Source: Streptomyces roseochromogenus subsp. oscitans DS 12.976
GTDB lineage: Bacteria; Actinomycetota; Actinomycetes; Streptomycetales; Streptomycetaceae
Length of the DNA: 64,000 bases
Direction: 5' to 3'
Assembly: GCF_000497445.1 (NCBI RefSeq)
Contig: NZ_CM002285.1
Coordinates: forward strand, 7,755,149-7,819,148
Position 1 is the stretch's first letter. The number at the start of each line of letters is the position of its first letter. The notes beneath the pieces are model-generated. The model did not search any database, had not been told where the DNA came from, and saw only the letters and a program-made list of their open reading frames with translations. A program made the position numbers and the translations under genes. Shown piece after piece: positions 1 to 9,433 of this stretch.

Positions 1-46
1 CGCGCAGGGCCGCGAGTTCCGCCGGATCCACGTGATCGTTGTCCAT
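1..46 (-). CDS. partial CDS at left edge, only the N-terminus present (candidate ParJ by synteny)
   Basis: An ATG on the minus strand opens a frame reading MDNDHVDPAELAALR that runs off the window. A G-rich stretch lies just upstream, but there is no textbook ribosome site. The gene lies downstream of glpD in the same orientation, separated from it by a terminator-like hairpin. In S. coelicolor the neighbour beyond the gyl operon is SCO1662, parJ, a modulator of ParA polymerisation. That identity is inferred from remembered gene order only, because fifteen residues cannot identify a family. Confidence 0.4.
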   Translation of the reverse strand, partial: MDNDHVDPAELAALR

Positions 47-94
47 GCCCCCATGGAAGCACCCGGCACTGACAATGCCCCCTGACCTGGCGAA

Positions 95-126
95 AGGGGC
101 CGCCCCACCGCGGTGGAACAGCCCCT
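95..126 (-). terminator. putative terminator behind glpD
   Basis: The 12-bp palindrome CCACCGCGGTGG (positions 105-116) is flanked by AGGGGC on one side and GCCCCT on the other, giving a long GC-rich hairpin 28 bases beyond the glpD stop. There is no clear U-run, which is common for Streptomyces terminators. Confidence 0.5.
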
Positions 127-153
127 CAGCCAGGCCCGGTCGCTCGCGCCCGC

Positions 154-1770
154 CTACTTCTTGTCGAGCAGGTCCTGCACCTTGGCGCGGACCTCGTCCG
201 TGGCCAGACCCCGGATGGTGAGCGTCGTCCGGCGGCGCAGCACGTCGTCCGGCGTCTCGGCCCACTCGTGGTCGCGGGCCCAGGCGACCTGCGCCCAGAT
301 CTCCGGGGCGTCCGGGTGGACGCGCTCGGCCAGGTCCGGGTTCTCGTTCGCCAGGCGGGCGATGTCGAAGGCCAGCGAACCGTAGTGCGTCGCCAGGTGC
401 TTGGCCGTGTCGGCGGCCATGCGCGGACCCGGCGCCGGGTGGTCCACCAGCAGCCGGTGCGCGACCGCGCGCGGGTTGGCGACACCGGGCAGCGGCAGCT
501 TCTTGGGCAGCGAGGAGATCGGCTCGAAGTCGTCGCCCAGCGGGTGACCCGGCAGCGACTCCAGCTTCTGCATCACCGTACGGCCGATGTGCCGGAACGT
601 CGTCCACTTGCCGCCCGCGACGGACAGCATGCCGCCCTTGCCCTCGGTCACCACGGTCTCGCGCTTGGCCTTGGCGGTGTCACCGGGGCCGCCCGGCAGC
701 ACCCGCAGACCGGCGAACGCGTAGGTGATGAGGTCACGCTGGAGCTGCTGGTCGCGCACGGAGAACGCGGCCTCGTCCAGGATCTGGGCTATGTCCTTCT
801 CGTTGACGTCGACGTCCGCCGGGTCGCCCTCGTACTCCTCGTCGGTCGTACCGAGCAGGAGCATGTCCTCCCAGGGGAGGGCGAAGGTGATCCGGTACTT
901 GTCGATCGGGGTCGCCAGCGCGGCCTTCCACGGGGACGTCCGCTTCAGGACCAGGTGCGCGCCCTTGGACAGGCGGATGGACGGCGCCGCGTTCGGGTCC
1001 TCCAGCTTGCGCAGGTGGTCCACCCAGGGGCCGGTCGCGTTCAGCACCAGGCGGGCGTTGACCCCGAACTCCGCACCGGAGAGCCGGTCCTTGAGCTCGG
1101 CGCCGGTGACCCGGCCGTTGGTGAAGCGCAGCCCGGTGACCTCGGCGTGGTTGAGGACGACGGCGCCCGCCTCGACGGCAGCACGGACCGTCATCAGCGC
1201 CATGCGCGCGTCGTTCATCTGGTCGTCGCCGTACACGGCCACGGCCTTGAGCTTCTCGGTGCGCAGCTCGGGCACGTCCTGCGCCGCCCGGGCGGGCGAG
1301 AGCAGATGGCCGACGCCGTCGCCGAACGCGGAGAGCGCGGAGTAGGCGAAGACGCCCGCGCCGAGCTTCGCCGCGCCGTGCGGCCCGCCCTTGTACACGG
1401 GGAGGTAGAAGGTGAGCGGGTTCGCCAGGTGGGGGGCCACCTGGCGGGAGACCGCACGGCGCTCGAAGTGGTTCTCCGCCACCAGCTTCACCGCGCCGGT
1501 CTGCAGGTAGCGCAGACCGCCGTGGAGCAGCTTGGAGGAGGCGGAGGAGGTGGCGCCGGCGAAGTCGCCGGCGTCGACCAGAGCCACCCTCAGGCCGGAC
1601 TGCGCGGCGTGCCAGGCGGTGGAGATGCCCAGGATGCCGCCGCCGATCACCAGAAGGTCGTACGACGCCTTGGAGAGCTGCTCCCGGGTCTCGGCGCGGC
1701 TCGGGTTGGAGCCGGAGGCCGGGTGCGTCCCGAGGGCAGGCACGGACTGCAGGGTGGACTGACTGGTCAT
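154..1770 (-). CDS. glpD: glycerol-3-phosphate dehydrogenase (FAD-dependent), GlpD/GylB
   Basis: Oxidises sn-glycerol 3-phosphate to dihydroxyacetone phosphate, passing electrons to the membrane quinone pool. The 538-residue protein has an N-terminal FAD-binding Rossmann motif, LLVIGGGILGIS (around residue 40), followed by the DAO fold; the C-terminal third matches the GlpD C-terminal domain. The length is slightly above the E. coli enzyme because of a Ser/Thr-rich N-terminal extension of about 35 residues. The ATG at 1770 is preceded at 12 bases by GAGGAG. It is the last gene of glpF-glpK-glpD, 42 bases behind glpK, and so is presumably glycerol-induced through GylR. Confidence 0.95.
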   Translation of the reverse strand: MTSQSTLQSVPALGTHPASGSNPSRAETREQLSKASYDLLVIGGGILGISTAWHAAQSGLRVALVDAGDFAGATSSASSKLLHGGLRYLQTGAVKLVAENHFERRAVSRQVAPHLANPLTFYLPVYKGGPHGAAKLGAGVFAYSALSAFGDGVGHLLSPARAAQDVPELRTEKLKAVAVYGDDQMNDARMALMTVRAAVEAGAVVLNHAEVTGLRFTNGRVTGAELKDRLSGAEFGVNARLVLNATGPWVDHLRKLEDPNAAPSIRLSKGAHLVLKRTSPWKAALATPIDKYRITFALPWEDMLLLGTTDEEYEGDPADVDVNEKDIAQILDEAAFSVRDQQLQRDLITYAFAGLRVLPGGPGDTAKAKRETVVTEGKGGMLSVAGGKWTTFRHIGRTVMQKLESLPGHPLGDDFEPISSLPKKLPLPGVANPRAVAHRLLVDHPAPGPRMAADTAKHLATHYGSLAFDIARLANENPDLAERVHPDAPEIWAQVAWARDHEWAETPDDVLRRRTTLTIRGLATDEVRAKVQDLLDKK

Positions 1771-1812
1771 GTCGGGTACTTACTCCTCGTCAGAGCTGAT
1801 CTGTGGGGCAGC

Positions 1813-3351
1813 TCAGCTCTCGTCCTCGATCCAGCCCATGGTCCGGTCGACGGCCTTGAGCCAGTTCTTGTACTCACGGTCGCGGGTGTCCGCGTCCATC
1901 TGGGGAGTCCATTCGGCGGCCCGGCGCCAGTTGGCGCGCAGTTCGTCGGTGCTGGACCAGAAGCCGACGGCGAGACCGGCGGCGTAGGCGGCGCCGAGGC
2001 AGGTGGTCTCGGCGACCATCGGGCGCACCACAGGTGCGTCCAGAACGTCGGCGAGGGTCTGCATCAGCAGGTTGTTGGAGGTCATACCGCCGTCCACCTT
2101 CAGGGCCACCAGCTCGTCGCCGGAGTCCTTGACCATGGCGTCGGCGATCTCCCGGGTCTGCCAGGCGGTGGCCTCCAGGACGGCGCGCGCGAGGTGCGCC
2201 TTGGTGACGTACCGGGTCAGACCGGCGATCACACCGCGGGCGTCGGAACGCCAGTGCGGGGCGAACAGACCGGAGAAGGCCGGCACGAAGTAGGCGCCGC
2301 CGTTGTCCTCGACCGAGAGCGCGAGCGTCTCGATCTCGGCGGCGGTGGAGATCAGGCCCATCTGGTCGCGCATCCACTGCACCAGCGAGCCGGTGACGGC
2401 GATCGAGCCCTCCAGGGCGTAGACCGTCGGCTGGTCGCCGATCTTGTAACCGACCGTGGTCAGCAGACCGGCGTAGGAGTTGATGATCTTGTCGCCGGTG
2501 TTCATCACCATGAAGGTGCCGGTGCCGTAGGTCGACTTGGTCTCGCCCTCGGCGAAGCAGCACTGGCCGAACAGGGCCGCCTGCTGGTCGCCGAGCGCGG
2601 AGGCGACCGGGATGCCGCCGAGCAGCTCGCCCAGCTTGCCGCCCTTGACCTCGCCGTAGACCTCGGCGGAGGAGCGGATCTCGGGAAGGATCTGCGTCGG
2701 GACGCCGATGGACTCGGCGATCTTCTCGTCCCACTGCATGGTGTGCAGGTTCATGAGAAGGGTGCGGGAGGCGTTGGTCACGTCGGTGACGTGGTGGCCG
2801 CCGTTGACACCGCCGGTCAGGTTCCAGATGACCCAGGTGTCCATGGTGCCGAAGAGGATGTCGCCGGCCTCGGCGCGCTCCTTGAGGCCCTCGACGTTGT
2901 CCAGCAGCCAGCGAGCCTTGGGCCCGGAGAAGTACGAGGCCAGCGGCAGGCCGGTCTCGCGGCGGAAGCGGTCCTGGCCGACGTTGCGGCCCAGCTCCCG
3001 GCACAGGGCATCGGTGCGGGTGTCCTGCCAGACGAGGGCGTTGTGGACGGGCTCACCGGTGTTCTTGTCCCACAGCACGGTGGTCTCGCGCTGGTTGGTG
3101 ATGCCGATGGCCTTGATGTCGTCACGGGTGATGCCGGCCTTCTGGATGGCTCCGGCGACGACTTCCTGGACGTTGGTCCAGATCTCGTTGGCGTTGTGCT
3201 CGACCCAGCCCGGCTTCGGGAAGATCTGCTCGTGCTCCTTCTGGTCGACGGAGACGATCCGGCCGTCCTTGTCGAAGACGATGCAGCGCGAGGAGGTCGT
3301 GCCCTGGTCGATCGCGGCGATGAACGGGCCTGCGGTGTGGGCGTCGGTCAC
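1813..3351 (-). CDS. glpK: glycerol kinase, GlpK/GylA
   Basis: Phosphorylates glycerol to glycerol 3-phosphate with ATP, trapping the sugar alcohol that enters through GlpF. The 512-residue protein is of normal family length and carries the FGGY-kinase phosphate-binding start [16 protein letters not shown] (residues about 12-27) and the C-terminal signature around [11 protein letters not shown]. The start is a GTG at 3351 with AGGAG six bases upstream. It lies 71 bases downstream of glpF. That gap holds a perfect 12-bp palindrome, TACGTATACGTA (3411-3422), overlapping nothing but the end of glpF, and its role is unknown. Confidence 0.96.
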   Translation of the reverse strand: MTDAHTAGPFIAAIDQGTTSSRCIVFDKDGRIVSVDQKEHEQIFPKPGWVEHNANEIWTNVQEVVAGAIQKAGITRDDIKAIGITNQRETTVLWDKNTGEPVHNALVWQDTRTDALCRELGRNVGQDRFRRETGLPLASYFSGPKARWLLDNVEGLKERAEAGDILFGTMDTWVIWNLTGGVNGGHHVTDVTNASRTLLMNLHTMQWDEKIAESIGVPTQILPEIRSSAEVYGEVKGGKLGELLGGIPVASALGDQQAALFGQCCFAEGETKSTYGTGTFMVMNTGDKIINSYAGLLTTVGYKIGDQPTVYALEGSIAVTGSLVQWMRDQMGLISTAAEIETLALSVEDNGGAYFVPAFSGLFAPHWRSDARGVIAGLTRYVTKAHLARAVLEATAWQTREIADAMVKDSGDELVALKVDGGMTSNNLLMQTLADVLDAPVVRPMVAETTCLGAAYAAGLAVGFWSSTDELRANWRRAAEWTPQMDADTRDREYKNWLKAVDRTMGWIEDES

Positions 3352-3422
3352 TGTGTGCTCCTGAAAGATCCGTGGTGAGGGGGCTTTACGTACGGCGCGT
3401 GCTCAATACCTACGTATACGTA

Positions 3423-4217
3423 TTAAGCGAATGCGACGTTGTAGATGCCTGCAGCGATCGCGCCGCCGATCAGCGGACCGACGATCGGGATCCAGGCGTA
3501 AGCCCAGTCGGAACCGCCCTTGTTGGGCAGCGGCAGCAGGGCGTGCACGATGCGCGGGCCCAGGTCACGGGCCGGGTTGATCGCGTAGCCCGTCGGGCCG
3601 CCGAGGGAGAGACCGATCGACACCACCACGAACGCGGTGATCAGACCGCCGAGGATGCCGAGGCCGTTGCCCTTGTCGTTCAGGCCCTGCGTGAGGACCG
3701 CGAGGATCAGCACGACCGTGCCGATGATCTCCGTGGCGAGGTTCTGCGCCACGTTCCGGATCTCCGGACCGGTGGAGAAGATGCCGAGGACCGGGCCGGC
3801 GCCCTTCTCCTGGGCCTCGACCGCCTTGGCCGCGGTGGCCTGCGCGCCGGGACCGCCCACGATCTCCTTGTCGGTGAGATGCGCGTGGAACTGGCCGTAG
3901 TAGGCGACCCACACCAGGGTCGCGCCGATCATCGCGCCGAGCAGCTGGCCGGCGAAATAGACCGGAACGTTGGTCCAGTCGCCGCTCTTGATGGCCAGGG
4001 CGACGGTGACGGCCGGGTTGAGGTGCGCACCGGAGAGCGGTCCGGAGATGTAGACGGCCGTCATGACGGCGAAGCCCCACCCGAAGGCGATGGCGAGCCA
4101 ACCGGCGTTACGGGCCTTGGAGGCCTTCAGCGTGACGGCCGCGCAGACGCCGCCGCCGAGCAGGATGAGTATGGCGGTACCGATGGTCTCGCCGATGAAG
4201 ATGTCGGAGCTGGACAC
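3423..4217 (-). CDS. glpF: glycerol uptake facilitator, aquaglyceroporin GlpF/GylC
   Basis: Membrane channel for glycerol diffusion. Six membrane helices are evident, with both half-helix signatures: [11 protein letters not shown] in the first half and [12 protein letters not shown] in the second. The Arg-Asp after the second NPA is typical of the glycerol-conducting branch. I place the start at GTG 4217 ([13 protein letters not shown]), because AAAGGAG lies six bases upstream and the helix begins directly after it. A longer frame to 4355 adds an Arg-rich tail unlike this family. It is the first gene of the glp transcription unit, and a candidate GylR palindrome sits about 130 bases upstream. 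Confidence 0.93.
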   Translation of the reverse strand: MSSSDIFIGETIGTAILILLGGGVCAAVTLKASKARNAGWLAIAFGWGFAVMTAVYISGPLSGAHLNPAVTVALAIKSGDWTNVPVYFAGQLLGAMIGATLVWVAYYGQFHAHLTDKEIVGGPGAQATAAKAVEAQEKGAGPVLGIFSTGPEIRNVAQNLATEIIGTVVLILAVLTQGLNDKGNGLGILGGLITAFVVVSIGLSLGGPTGYAINPARDLGPRIVHALLPLPNKGGSDWAYAWIPIVGPLIGGAIAAGIYNVAFA

Positions 4218-4347
4218 CCGCGACTCCTTTGTCCTTCGTCCAGGGATAGCCGAACCCCGGTCCCGCCGGGGGTTCTGGCGCCCTCGGGGGTGAGAGCGAT
4301 GCCGGTCCTTGGCGTTGTCACACTCTAGCGCGTATTGCCGGTAGGTG

Positions 4348-4362
4348 TTCGACAATGCCGAC
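4348..4362. promoter_or_regulatory. candidate GylR operator in front of glpF
   Basis: TTCGACAATGCCGAC is an imperfect palindrome of the form TTCGRCAWTGYCGAA. The same element, with matching flanks over about 23 bases, lies in front of gylR at 5495-5509. IclR-family proteins usually bind such short palindromes. The surrounding 4218-4550 region has no gene and is locally AT-rich (around 4400-4490), as expected for a promoter region. Confidence 0.55.
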
Positions 4363-4553
4363 CGATGGACGGGAGTCTTGCTTCGGCGTTACGCATGCGT
4401 CAAGGGTTCTGTTATTGAAAACAGGATCGTTATTGATCGCTGCCGGTTATCACTCTTCGCGCCCAGACATAGGTGTTAGTCGGATATGTCCATTTCAGGG
4501 TAGGGCGAGATCCGGAACGCCGCCCGGCGTCCAGGTCGCCGCCGAGAGAGATT

Positions 4554-4571
4554 CCCCGGGCGCACCCGGGG
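4554..4571 (-). terminator. hairpin behind gylR
   Basis: CCCCGGG and CCCGGGG form a perfect 7-bp stem around a 4-base loop, 37 bases past the gylR stop. It would end gylR transcription before the glpF promoter region. Confidence 0.45.
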
Positions 4572-4607
4572 GCGAGCGCACAGCGCTCAGAACTGTCCCG
4601 CGCCCGC

Positions 4608-5372
4608 TCAGAACCGTCCTGCGCCCAGGTCCCTGGACACCGCACGGGCGCAGTCGCGCACCGCCGCGATCAGCTCGGAACGCAGCTCGCCGTCGCGGCG
4701 CAGCCGTTCCACGGCGCCGGCGATGCCGACCGCACCCACGGGCATACGGCGCCGGTCGTGGATGGGCGCAGCGATGGACGCCACCCCCTCCCAGGTCTCC
4801 TCCACGTCCGCCGCGTAACCACGCGCGCGCGTGAGGTCGAGCAGGTGCTCGAAGTCCCCGGCGTCGCACACCGTGCGGTCGGTGAAGGCCTTCCGCTCGG
4901 TCTCCAGCGACTCGCTGTGCGCCACCGGGTCGTACGCCGAGAGCACCTTGCCGAGCGCGGTGGAGTGCAGCGGCTGCATGGCGCCGATCTCCAGCACCTG
5001 CCGGCTGTCGTCCGGCCGGAAGACGTGGTGCACGATCAGCACGCCCTGCTGGTGCAGGACCCCCAGGTAGACGCTCTCGCCGCTGGAACGGGCCAGGTCG
5101 TCGGTCCATACCAGGGCCCTGGCCCGCAGCTCGTGCACGTCCAGGTATGTGGTGCCGAGGCGCAGCAGCTCCGCGCCCAGCTGATAGCGGCCGGAGGAGT
5201 CGTCCTGCTCCACGAACCCCTCCTGCTGGAGGGTGCGCAGGATGCCGTGGGCGGTGCCCTTGGCGAGACCCAGTGACGAGGCGATGTCCGACAGGCCGAG
5301 CCGTCGCTCGCCGCCCGCGAGCAGCCGCAGCATCGCGGCCGCCCGTTCGAGCGACTGGATGTTCCGTGCCAT
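4608..5372 (-). CDS. gylR: IclR-family transcriptional regulator of glycerol catabolism, GylR
   Basis: The 254-residue protein has an N-terminal winged helix-turn-helix beginning ARNIQSLERAAAMLRLLAGG and a C-terminal IclR effector domain. In S. coelicolor GylR represses the glycerol operon and itself and mediates glycerol induction. I chose ATG 5372 over the upstream frame to 5429 because it gives the known GylR length and has GGAGG ten bases upstream. The last codons lie in the second copy of a 21-base tandem duplication (4584-4625). The gene is upstream of, and in the same direction as, glpF-glpK-glpD, and candidate operators lie before both units. Confidence 0.93.
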   Translation of the reverse strand: MARNIQSLERAAAMLRLLAGGERRLGLSDIASSLGLAKGTAHGILRTLQQEGFVEQDDSSGRYQLGAELLRLGTTYLDVHELRARALVWTDDLARSSGESVYLGVLHQQGVLIVHHVFRPDDSRQVLEIGAMQPLHSTALGKVLSAYDPVAHSESLETERKAFTDRTVCDAGDFEHLLDLTRARGYAADVEETWEGVASIAAPIHDRRRMPVGAVGIAGAVERLRRDGELRSELIAAVRDCARAVSRDLGAGRF

Positions 5373-5494
5373 CGCCGTCCTGCCTCCGTCCCCTTCGACC
5401 GCCGTCGAACGGCCGGTCGCGCCGTCCACGGTGCCGACCGCTGTCGTATACCGCGACTGCTGTCATACACCGTCGTGCGACGTGTTACCCGCCG

Positions 5495-5509
5495 TTCGGC
5501 AATGTCGAA
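5495..5509. promoter_or_regulatory. candidate GylR operator in front of gylR
   Basis: TTCGGCAATGTCGAA is a near-perfect palindrome 123 bases upstream of the gylR start, sharing extended flanks (TCGGC...CTACCGG) with the element before glpF. It lies in the 349-base divergent region between gylR and metH, in which I see no other gene and no B12-box typical of a cobalamin riboswitch. Confidence 0.55.
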
Positions 5510-5721
5510 CACTACCGGTCCATGTCGACCTCCCGCTAACGGCCGGTCGGCACCTGTTACCTCACACGTGACCTGTCCGCGGAAGCAGAGCCACCCGCGT
5601 CCGCCTCGTGGACGCCGCTGCCCATCCAAGCCGACTCCCGGTTACGCTGGCGCCGTGCGGCATCCCGGCCCGCCCGGGAGAGCCGCATAGCCGACAGCCG
5701 TCGCATAGAGGGAGCCCCTTC

Positions 5722-8700
5722 ATGGCCTCGTTGCCACCGTCCCCTTCCGCCGACAGCCGGACCCGTGTGTCCGCGCTCCGTGAGGCGCTCGCCACCCGCG
5801 TGGTGGTCGCCGACGGAGCCATGGGCACCATGCTCCAGGCGCAGGAACCCACCCTGGAGGACTTCCAGCAGCTCGAGGGCTGCAACGAGATCCTCAACCT
5901 CACCCGCCCCGACATCGTCCGCTCCGTCCACGAGGCGTACTTCTCCGTGGGCGTCGACTGCGTCGAGACCAACACCTTCGGGGCCAACCACTCCGCCCTC
6001 GGCGAGTACGACATTCCCGAGCGCGTGTACGAGCTGTCCGAGGCCGGCGCCCGCGTGGCCCGCGAGACCGCCGACGCGTTCACCGCCCAGGACGGCCGCT
6101 CCCGCTGGGTCCTCGGCTCCATGGGCCCCGGCACCAAGCTGCCCACCCTCGGCCACGCCCCCTACACCACCCTGCGCGACGCCTATCAGCGCAACGCCGA
6201 GGGCCTGGTCGCCGGCGGCGCCGACGCGCTGCTCGTGGAGACCACCCAGGACCTGCTGCAGACCAAGGCGGCCGTCCTCGGTGCCCGCCGCGGCCTCGAA
6301 GCCCTCGGTCTCGACCTGCCGGTCATCGTGTCGGTGACCGTCGAGACCACCGGCACCATGCTGCTCGGCTCCGAGATCGGCGCCGCGCTCACCGCGCTGG
6401 AACCGCTCGGTATCGACATGATCGGCCTGAACTGCGCCACGGGCCCGGCCGAGATGAGCGAGCATCTGCGCTACCTCGCCCGTAACGCCCGAATCCCGCT
6501 GTCCTGCATGCCCAACGCGGGCCTGCCCGTCCTCGGCAAGGACGGCGCCCACTACCCGCTGACCGCGCCCGAGCTGGCCGACGCCCAGGAGACCTTCGTC
6601 CGCGAGTACGGCCTCTCCCTCGTCGGCGGCTGCTGCGGCACGACCCCCGAGCACCTGCGCCAGGTCGTCGAGCGGGTCCAGGGCCTCACCCCGTCCGAGC
6701 GCGACCCGCGCCCCGAGCCCGGCGCAGCCTCCCTCTACCAGACGGTGCCGTTCCGCCAGGACACCTCCTACCTGGCCATCGGCGAGCGTACGAACGCCAA
6801 CGGCTCCAAGAAGTTCCGTGAGGCCATGCTGGAGGCCCGCTGGGACGACTGCGTGGAGATGGCGCGCGAGCAGATCCGCGAGGGCGCGCACCTGCTCGAC
6901 CTGTGCGTGGACTACGTCGGCCGGGACGGCGTGGCCGACATGGAGGAGCTGGCCGGCCGTTTCGCCACCGCCTCCACCCTGCCGATCGTGCTGGACTCCA
7001 CCGAGGTCGACGTCATCCAGGCCGGTCTGGAGAAGCTCGGCGGCCGCGCGGTGATCAACTCCGTGAACTACGAGGACGGCGACGGCCCCGAGTCGCGGTT
7101 CGCGCGCGTGACGAAGCTCGCGCGGGAGCACGGCGCCGCGCTGATCGCGCTGACCATCGACGAGGAGGGCCAGGCCCGCACCCCGCAGAAGAAGGTCGAG
7201 ATCGCCGAACGGCTGATCGCGGACCTGACAGGGAACTGGGGCATTCGCGAGGACGACATCCTCATCGACACTCTGACCTTCACCATCTGCACCGGTCAGG
7301 AGGAGTCCCGGGGCGACGGCATCGCCACCATCGAGGCGATCCGCGAGCTCAAGCGCCGCCACCCGGCCGTGCAGACCACCCTCGGTCTGTCCAACATCTC
7401 CTTCGGCCTGAACCCGGCCGCCCGCATCCTGCTCAACAGTGTGTTCCTGGACGAGTGCGTCAAGGCGGGCCTGGACTCGGCGATCGTGCACGCCTCCAAG
7501 ATCCTGCCGATCGCCCGCTTCGACGAGGAGCAGGTCACCACCGCCCTGGACCTGATCTACGACCGCCGAAGCGAGGGCTACGACCCGCTGCAGAAGCTCA
7601 TGGCTCTCTTCGAGGGCGCCACGGCGAAGTCGCTGAAGGCGGGCAAGGCCGAGGAGCTGGCCGCGCTGCCGCTGGAGGAGCGCCTGAAGCGGCGGATCAT
7701 CGACGGCGAGCGCAACGGCCTGGAGGCCGACCTGGACGCCGCCCTCCAGGACCGCCCGGCACTCGACATCGTCAACGAGACCCTGCTGGACGGCATGAAG
7801 GTCGTCGGCGAGCTGTTCGGCTCCGGCCAGATGCAGCTGCCGTTCGTGCTGCAGTCCGCCGAGGTCATGAAGACGGCCGTCGCCTACCTCGAACCGCACA
7901 TGGAGAAATCGGACTCCGAGGGCAAGGGCACCATCGTCCTGGCGACCGTGCGCGGCGATGTGCACGACATCGGCAAGAACCTCGTCGACATCATCCTGTC
8001 CAACAACGGCTACAACGTCGTCAACCTGGGCATCAAGCAGCCGGTCTCCGCGATCCTGGAAGCCGCCGAGGAACACCGGGCCGACGTCATCGGCATGTCC
8101 GGTCTCCTGGTCAAGTCGACGGTGATCATGAAGGAGAACCTGGAGGAGCTGAACCAGCGCGGCCTGGCCGCCCGCTTCCCGGTGATCCTGGGCGGTGCCG
8201 CCCTGACCCGCGCCTACGTCGAGCAGGACCTGCACGAGATCTACGAGGGCGAGGTCCGCTACGCCCGCGACGCCTTCGAGGGCCTGCACCTGATGGACGC
8301 CCTCATCGGCGTCAAGCGCGGCGTGCCCGGCGCCAAGCTGCCCGAGCTCAAGCAGCGCAGGGTCCGTGCCACCGCCGCCGTCGAGGAGCGCCCGGAGGAG
8401 GGGCACGTCCGCTCCGACGTCGCCACCGACAACCCGGTGCCGGCCCCGCCGTTCTGGGACACCCGGATCGTCAAGGGCATCCAGCTCAAGGAGTACGCGA
8501 GCTGGCTCGACGAGGGCGCGCTGTTCAAGGGCCAGTGGGGGCTGAAGCAGGCCCGCACCGGCGAGGGACCGTCGTACGAGGAACTCGTGGAGAGCGAGGG
8601 CCGCCCCCGGCTGCGCGGCCTCCTGGATCGGCTCCAGACGGAGAACCTGCTGGAAGCGGCCGTCGTCTACGGCTACTTCCCCTGCGTCTCCAAGGACGAC

Positions 8701-9231
8701 GACCTGATCATCCTGGACGAGCGGGGCAACGAGCGCACCCGGTTCACCTTCCCGCGTCAGCGCCGCGGCCGCAGGCTGTGCCTGGCCGACTTCTTCCGCC
8801 CGGAGGAGTCCGGCGAGACCGACGTCGTCGGCCTGCAGGTCGTCACCGTCGGCTCGCGCATCGGCGAGGAGACCGCCAAGCTCTTCGAGTCCAACTCCTA
8901 CCGTGACTACCTCGAACTGCACGGCCTGTCCGTCCAGTTGGCCGAGGCGCTCGCCGAGTACTGGCACGCGCGCGTGCGTACGGAGCTGGGCTTCGGCGGG
9001 GAGGACCCGGCCGACATCGAGGACATGTTCGCCCTGAAGTACCGGGGCGCCCGCTTCTCCCTCGGCTACGGCGCCTGCCCGAACCTGGAGGACCGCGCCA
9101 AGATCGCCGACCTGCTCCAGCCCGAACGCATCGGTGTCCACCTGTCCGAGGAGTTCCAACTGCACCCCGAGCAGTCCACGGACGCGATCGTGATCCACCA
9201 CCCGGAGGCGAAGTACTTCAACGCCAGGTGA
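5722..9231 (+). CDS. metH: cobalamin-dependent methionine synthase MetH
   Basis: Transfers the methyl group of 5-methyltetrahydrofolate through methylcobalamin to homocysteine. The 1169-residue protein has all modules: a homocysteine-binding domain with zinc cysteines in GLNCATGP and GGCCGTTPEH (around residue 302), a pterin-binding domain, a cobalamin cap, a B12-binding domain with the cobalt-ligand motif GDVHDIGKN (near residue 745), and a C-terminal AdoMet-binding reactivation domain. ATG 5722 with GAGGGAG eight bases upstream is preferred over an upstream GTG at 5608. It is divergent from gylR and followed by a hairpin. Confidence 0.97.
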   Translation: MASLPPSPSADSRTRVSALREALATRVVVADGAMGTMLQAQEPTLEDFQQLEGCNEILNLTRPDIVRSVHEAYFSVGVDCVETNTFGANHSALGEYDIPERVYELSEAGARVARETADAFTAQDGRSRWVLGSMGPGTKLPTLGHAPYTTLRDAYQRNAEGLVAGGADALLVETTQDLLQTKAAVLGARRGLEALGLDLPVIVSVTVETTGTMLLGSEIGAALTALEPLGIDMIGLNCATGPAEMSEHLRYLARNARIPLSCMPNAGLPVLGKDGAHYPLTAPELADAQETFVREYGLSLVGGCCGTTPEHLRQVVERVQGLTPSERDPRPEPGAASLYQTVPFRQDTSYLAIGERTNANGSKKFREAMLEARWDDCVEMAREQIREGAHLLDLCVDYVGRDGVADMEELAGRFATASTLPIVLDSTEVDVIQAGLEKLGGRAVINSVNYEDGDGPESRFARVTKLAREHGAALIALTIDEEGQARTPQKKVEIAERLIADLTGNWGIREDDILIDTLTFTICTGQEESRGDGIATIEAIRELKRRHPAVQTTLGLSNISFGLNPAARILLNSVFLDECVKAGLDSAIVHASKILPIARFDEEQVTTALDLIYDRRSEGYDPLQKLMALFEGATAKSLKAGKAEELAALPLEERLKRRIIDGERNGLEADLDAALQDRPALDIVNETLLDGMKVVGELFGSGQMQLPFVLQSAEVMKTAVAYLEPHMEKSDSEGKGTIVLATVRGDVHDIGKNLVDIILSNNGYNVVNLGIKQPVSAILEAAEEHRADVIGMSGLLVKSTVIMKENLEELNQRGLAARFPVILGGAALTRAYVEQDLHEIYEGEVRYARDAFEGLHLMDALIGVKRGVPGAKLPELKQRRVRATAAVEERPEEGHVRSDVATDNPVPAPPFWDTRIVKGIQLKEYASWLDEGALFKGQWGLKQARTGEGPSYEELVESEGRPRLRGLLDRLQTENLLEAAVVYGYFPCVSKDDDLIILDERGNERTRFTFPRQRRGRRLCLADFFRPEESGETDVVGLQVVTVGSRIGEETAKLFESNSYRDYLELHGLSVQLAEALAEYWHARVRTELGFGGEDPADIEDMFALKYRGARFSLGYGACPNLEDRAKIADLLQPERIGVHLSEEFQLHPEQSTDAIVIHHPEAKYFNAR

Positions 9232-9287
9232 GCCGGCCCTCCGGGGCCGCGCTGCCGTCGCCGGGCATGGTGACGACCCTCTGGTCT

Positions 9288-9321
9288 GCGCCGGGGGTGT
9301 TTTCAGGGATACCCCCGTGCG
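9288..9321 (+). terminator. hairpin terminator behind metH
   Basis: GCGCCGGGGGT pairs imperfectly with ACCCCCGTGCGC around a T-rich loop, about 60 bases after the metH stop. Confidence 0.55.
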
Positions 9322-9377
9322 CGAGTGATAAACGAGGCGCTTCGAGCGTCGGAGTCGTACACTGGTCGGTCCACTGC

Positions 9378-9406
9378 AGGCCGGTTCCCCGTCCGGGAAC
9401 CGGCCT
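9378..9406 (+). promoter_or_regulatory. 12-bp perfect inverted repeat in the leader of the HAD gene
   Basis: AGGCCGGTTCCC and GGGAACCGGCCT flank a 5-base loop, 13 bases before the AAGGAGG ribosome site of the next gene. TACACT (9358-9363), a plausible -10 element, lies just upstream, so the hairpin could be the 5' end of the mRNA (stabiliser or attenuator) or simply part of the metH terminator region. Confidence 0.4.
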
Positions 9407-9433
9407 GATCGTCCCTCAAGGAGGTGCGCCCGG

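Noticed and set aside
268..3378. A very long open frame on the plus strand opposite glpD and glpK
   Set aside because: It is antisense to two certain genes, has a Val/Gly/Arg-rich composition with no domain, and arises from high GC bias in the real genes.
5373..5721. Cobalamin or SAM/SAH riboswitch in front of metH
   Set aside because: No B12-box core or S-box/SAH consensus was found on inspection of the leader; a covariance-model scan would be decisive.
9361..9375. DasR-like site (ACTGGTC...TCCACT) before the HAD gene
   Set aside because: Spacing and centre do not fit the 16-bp dre consensus.
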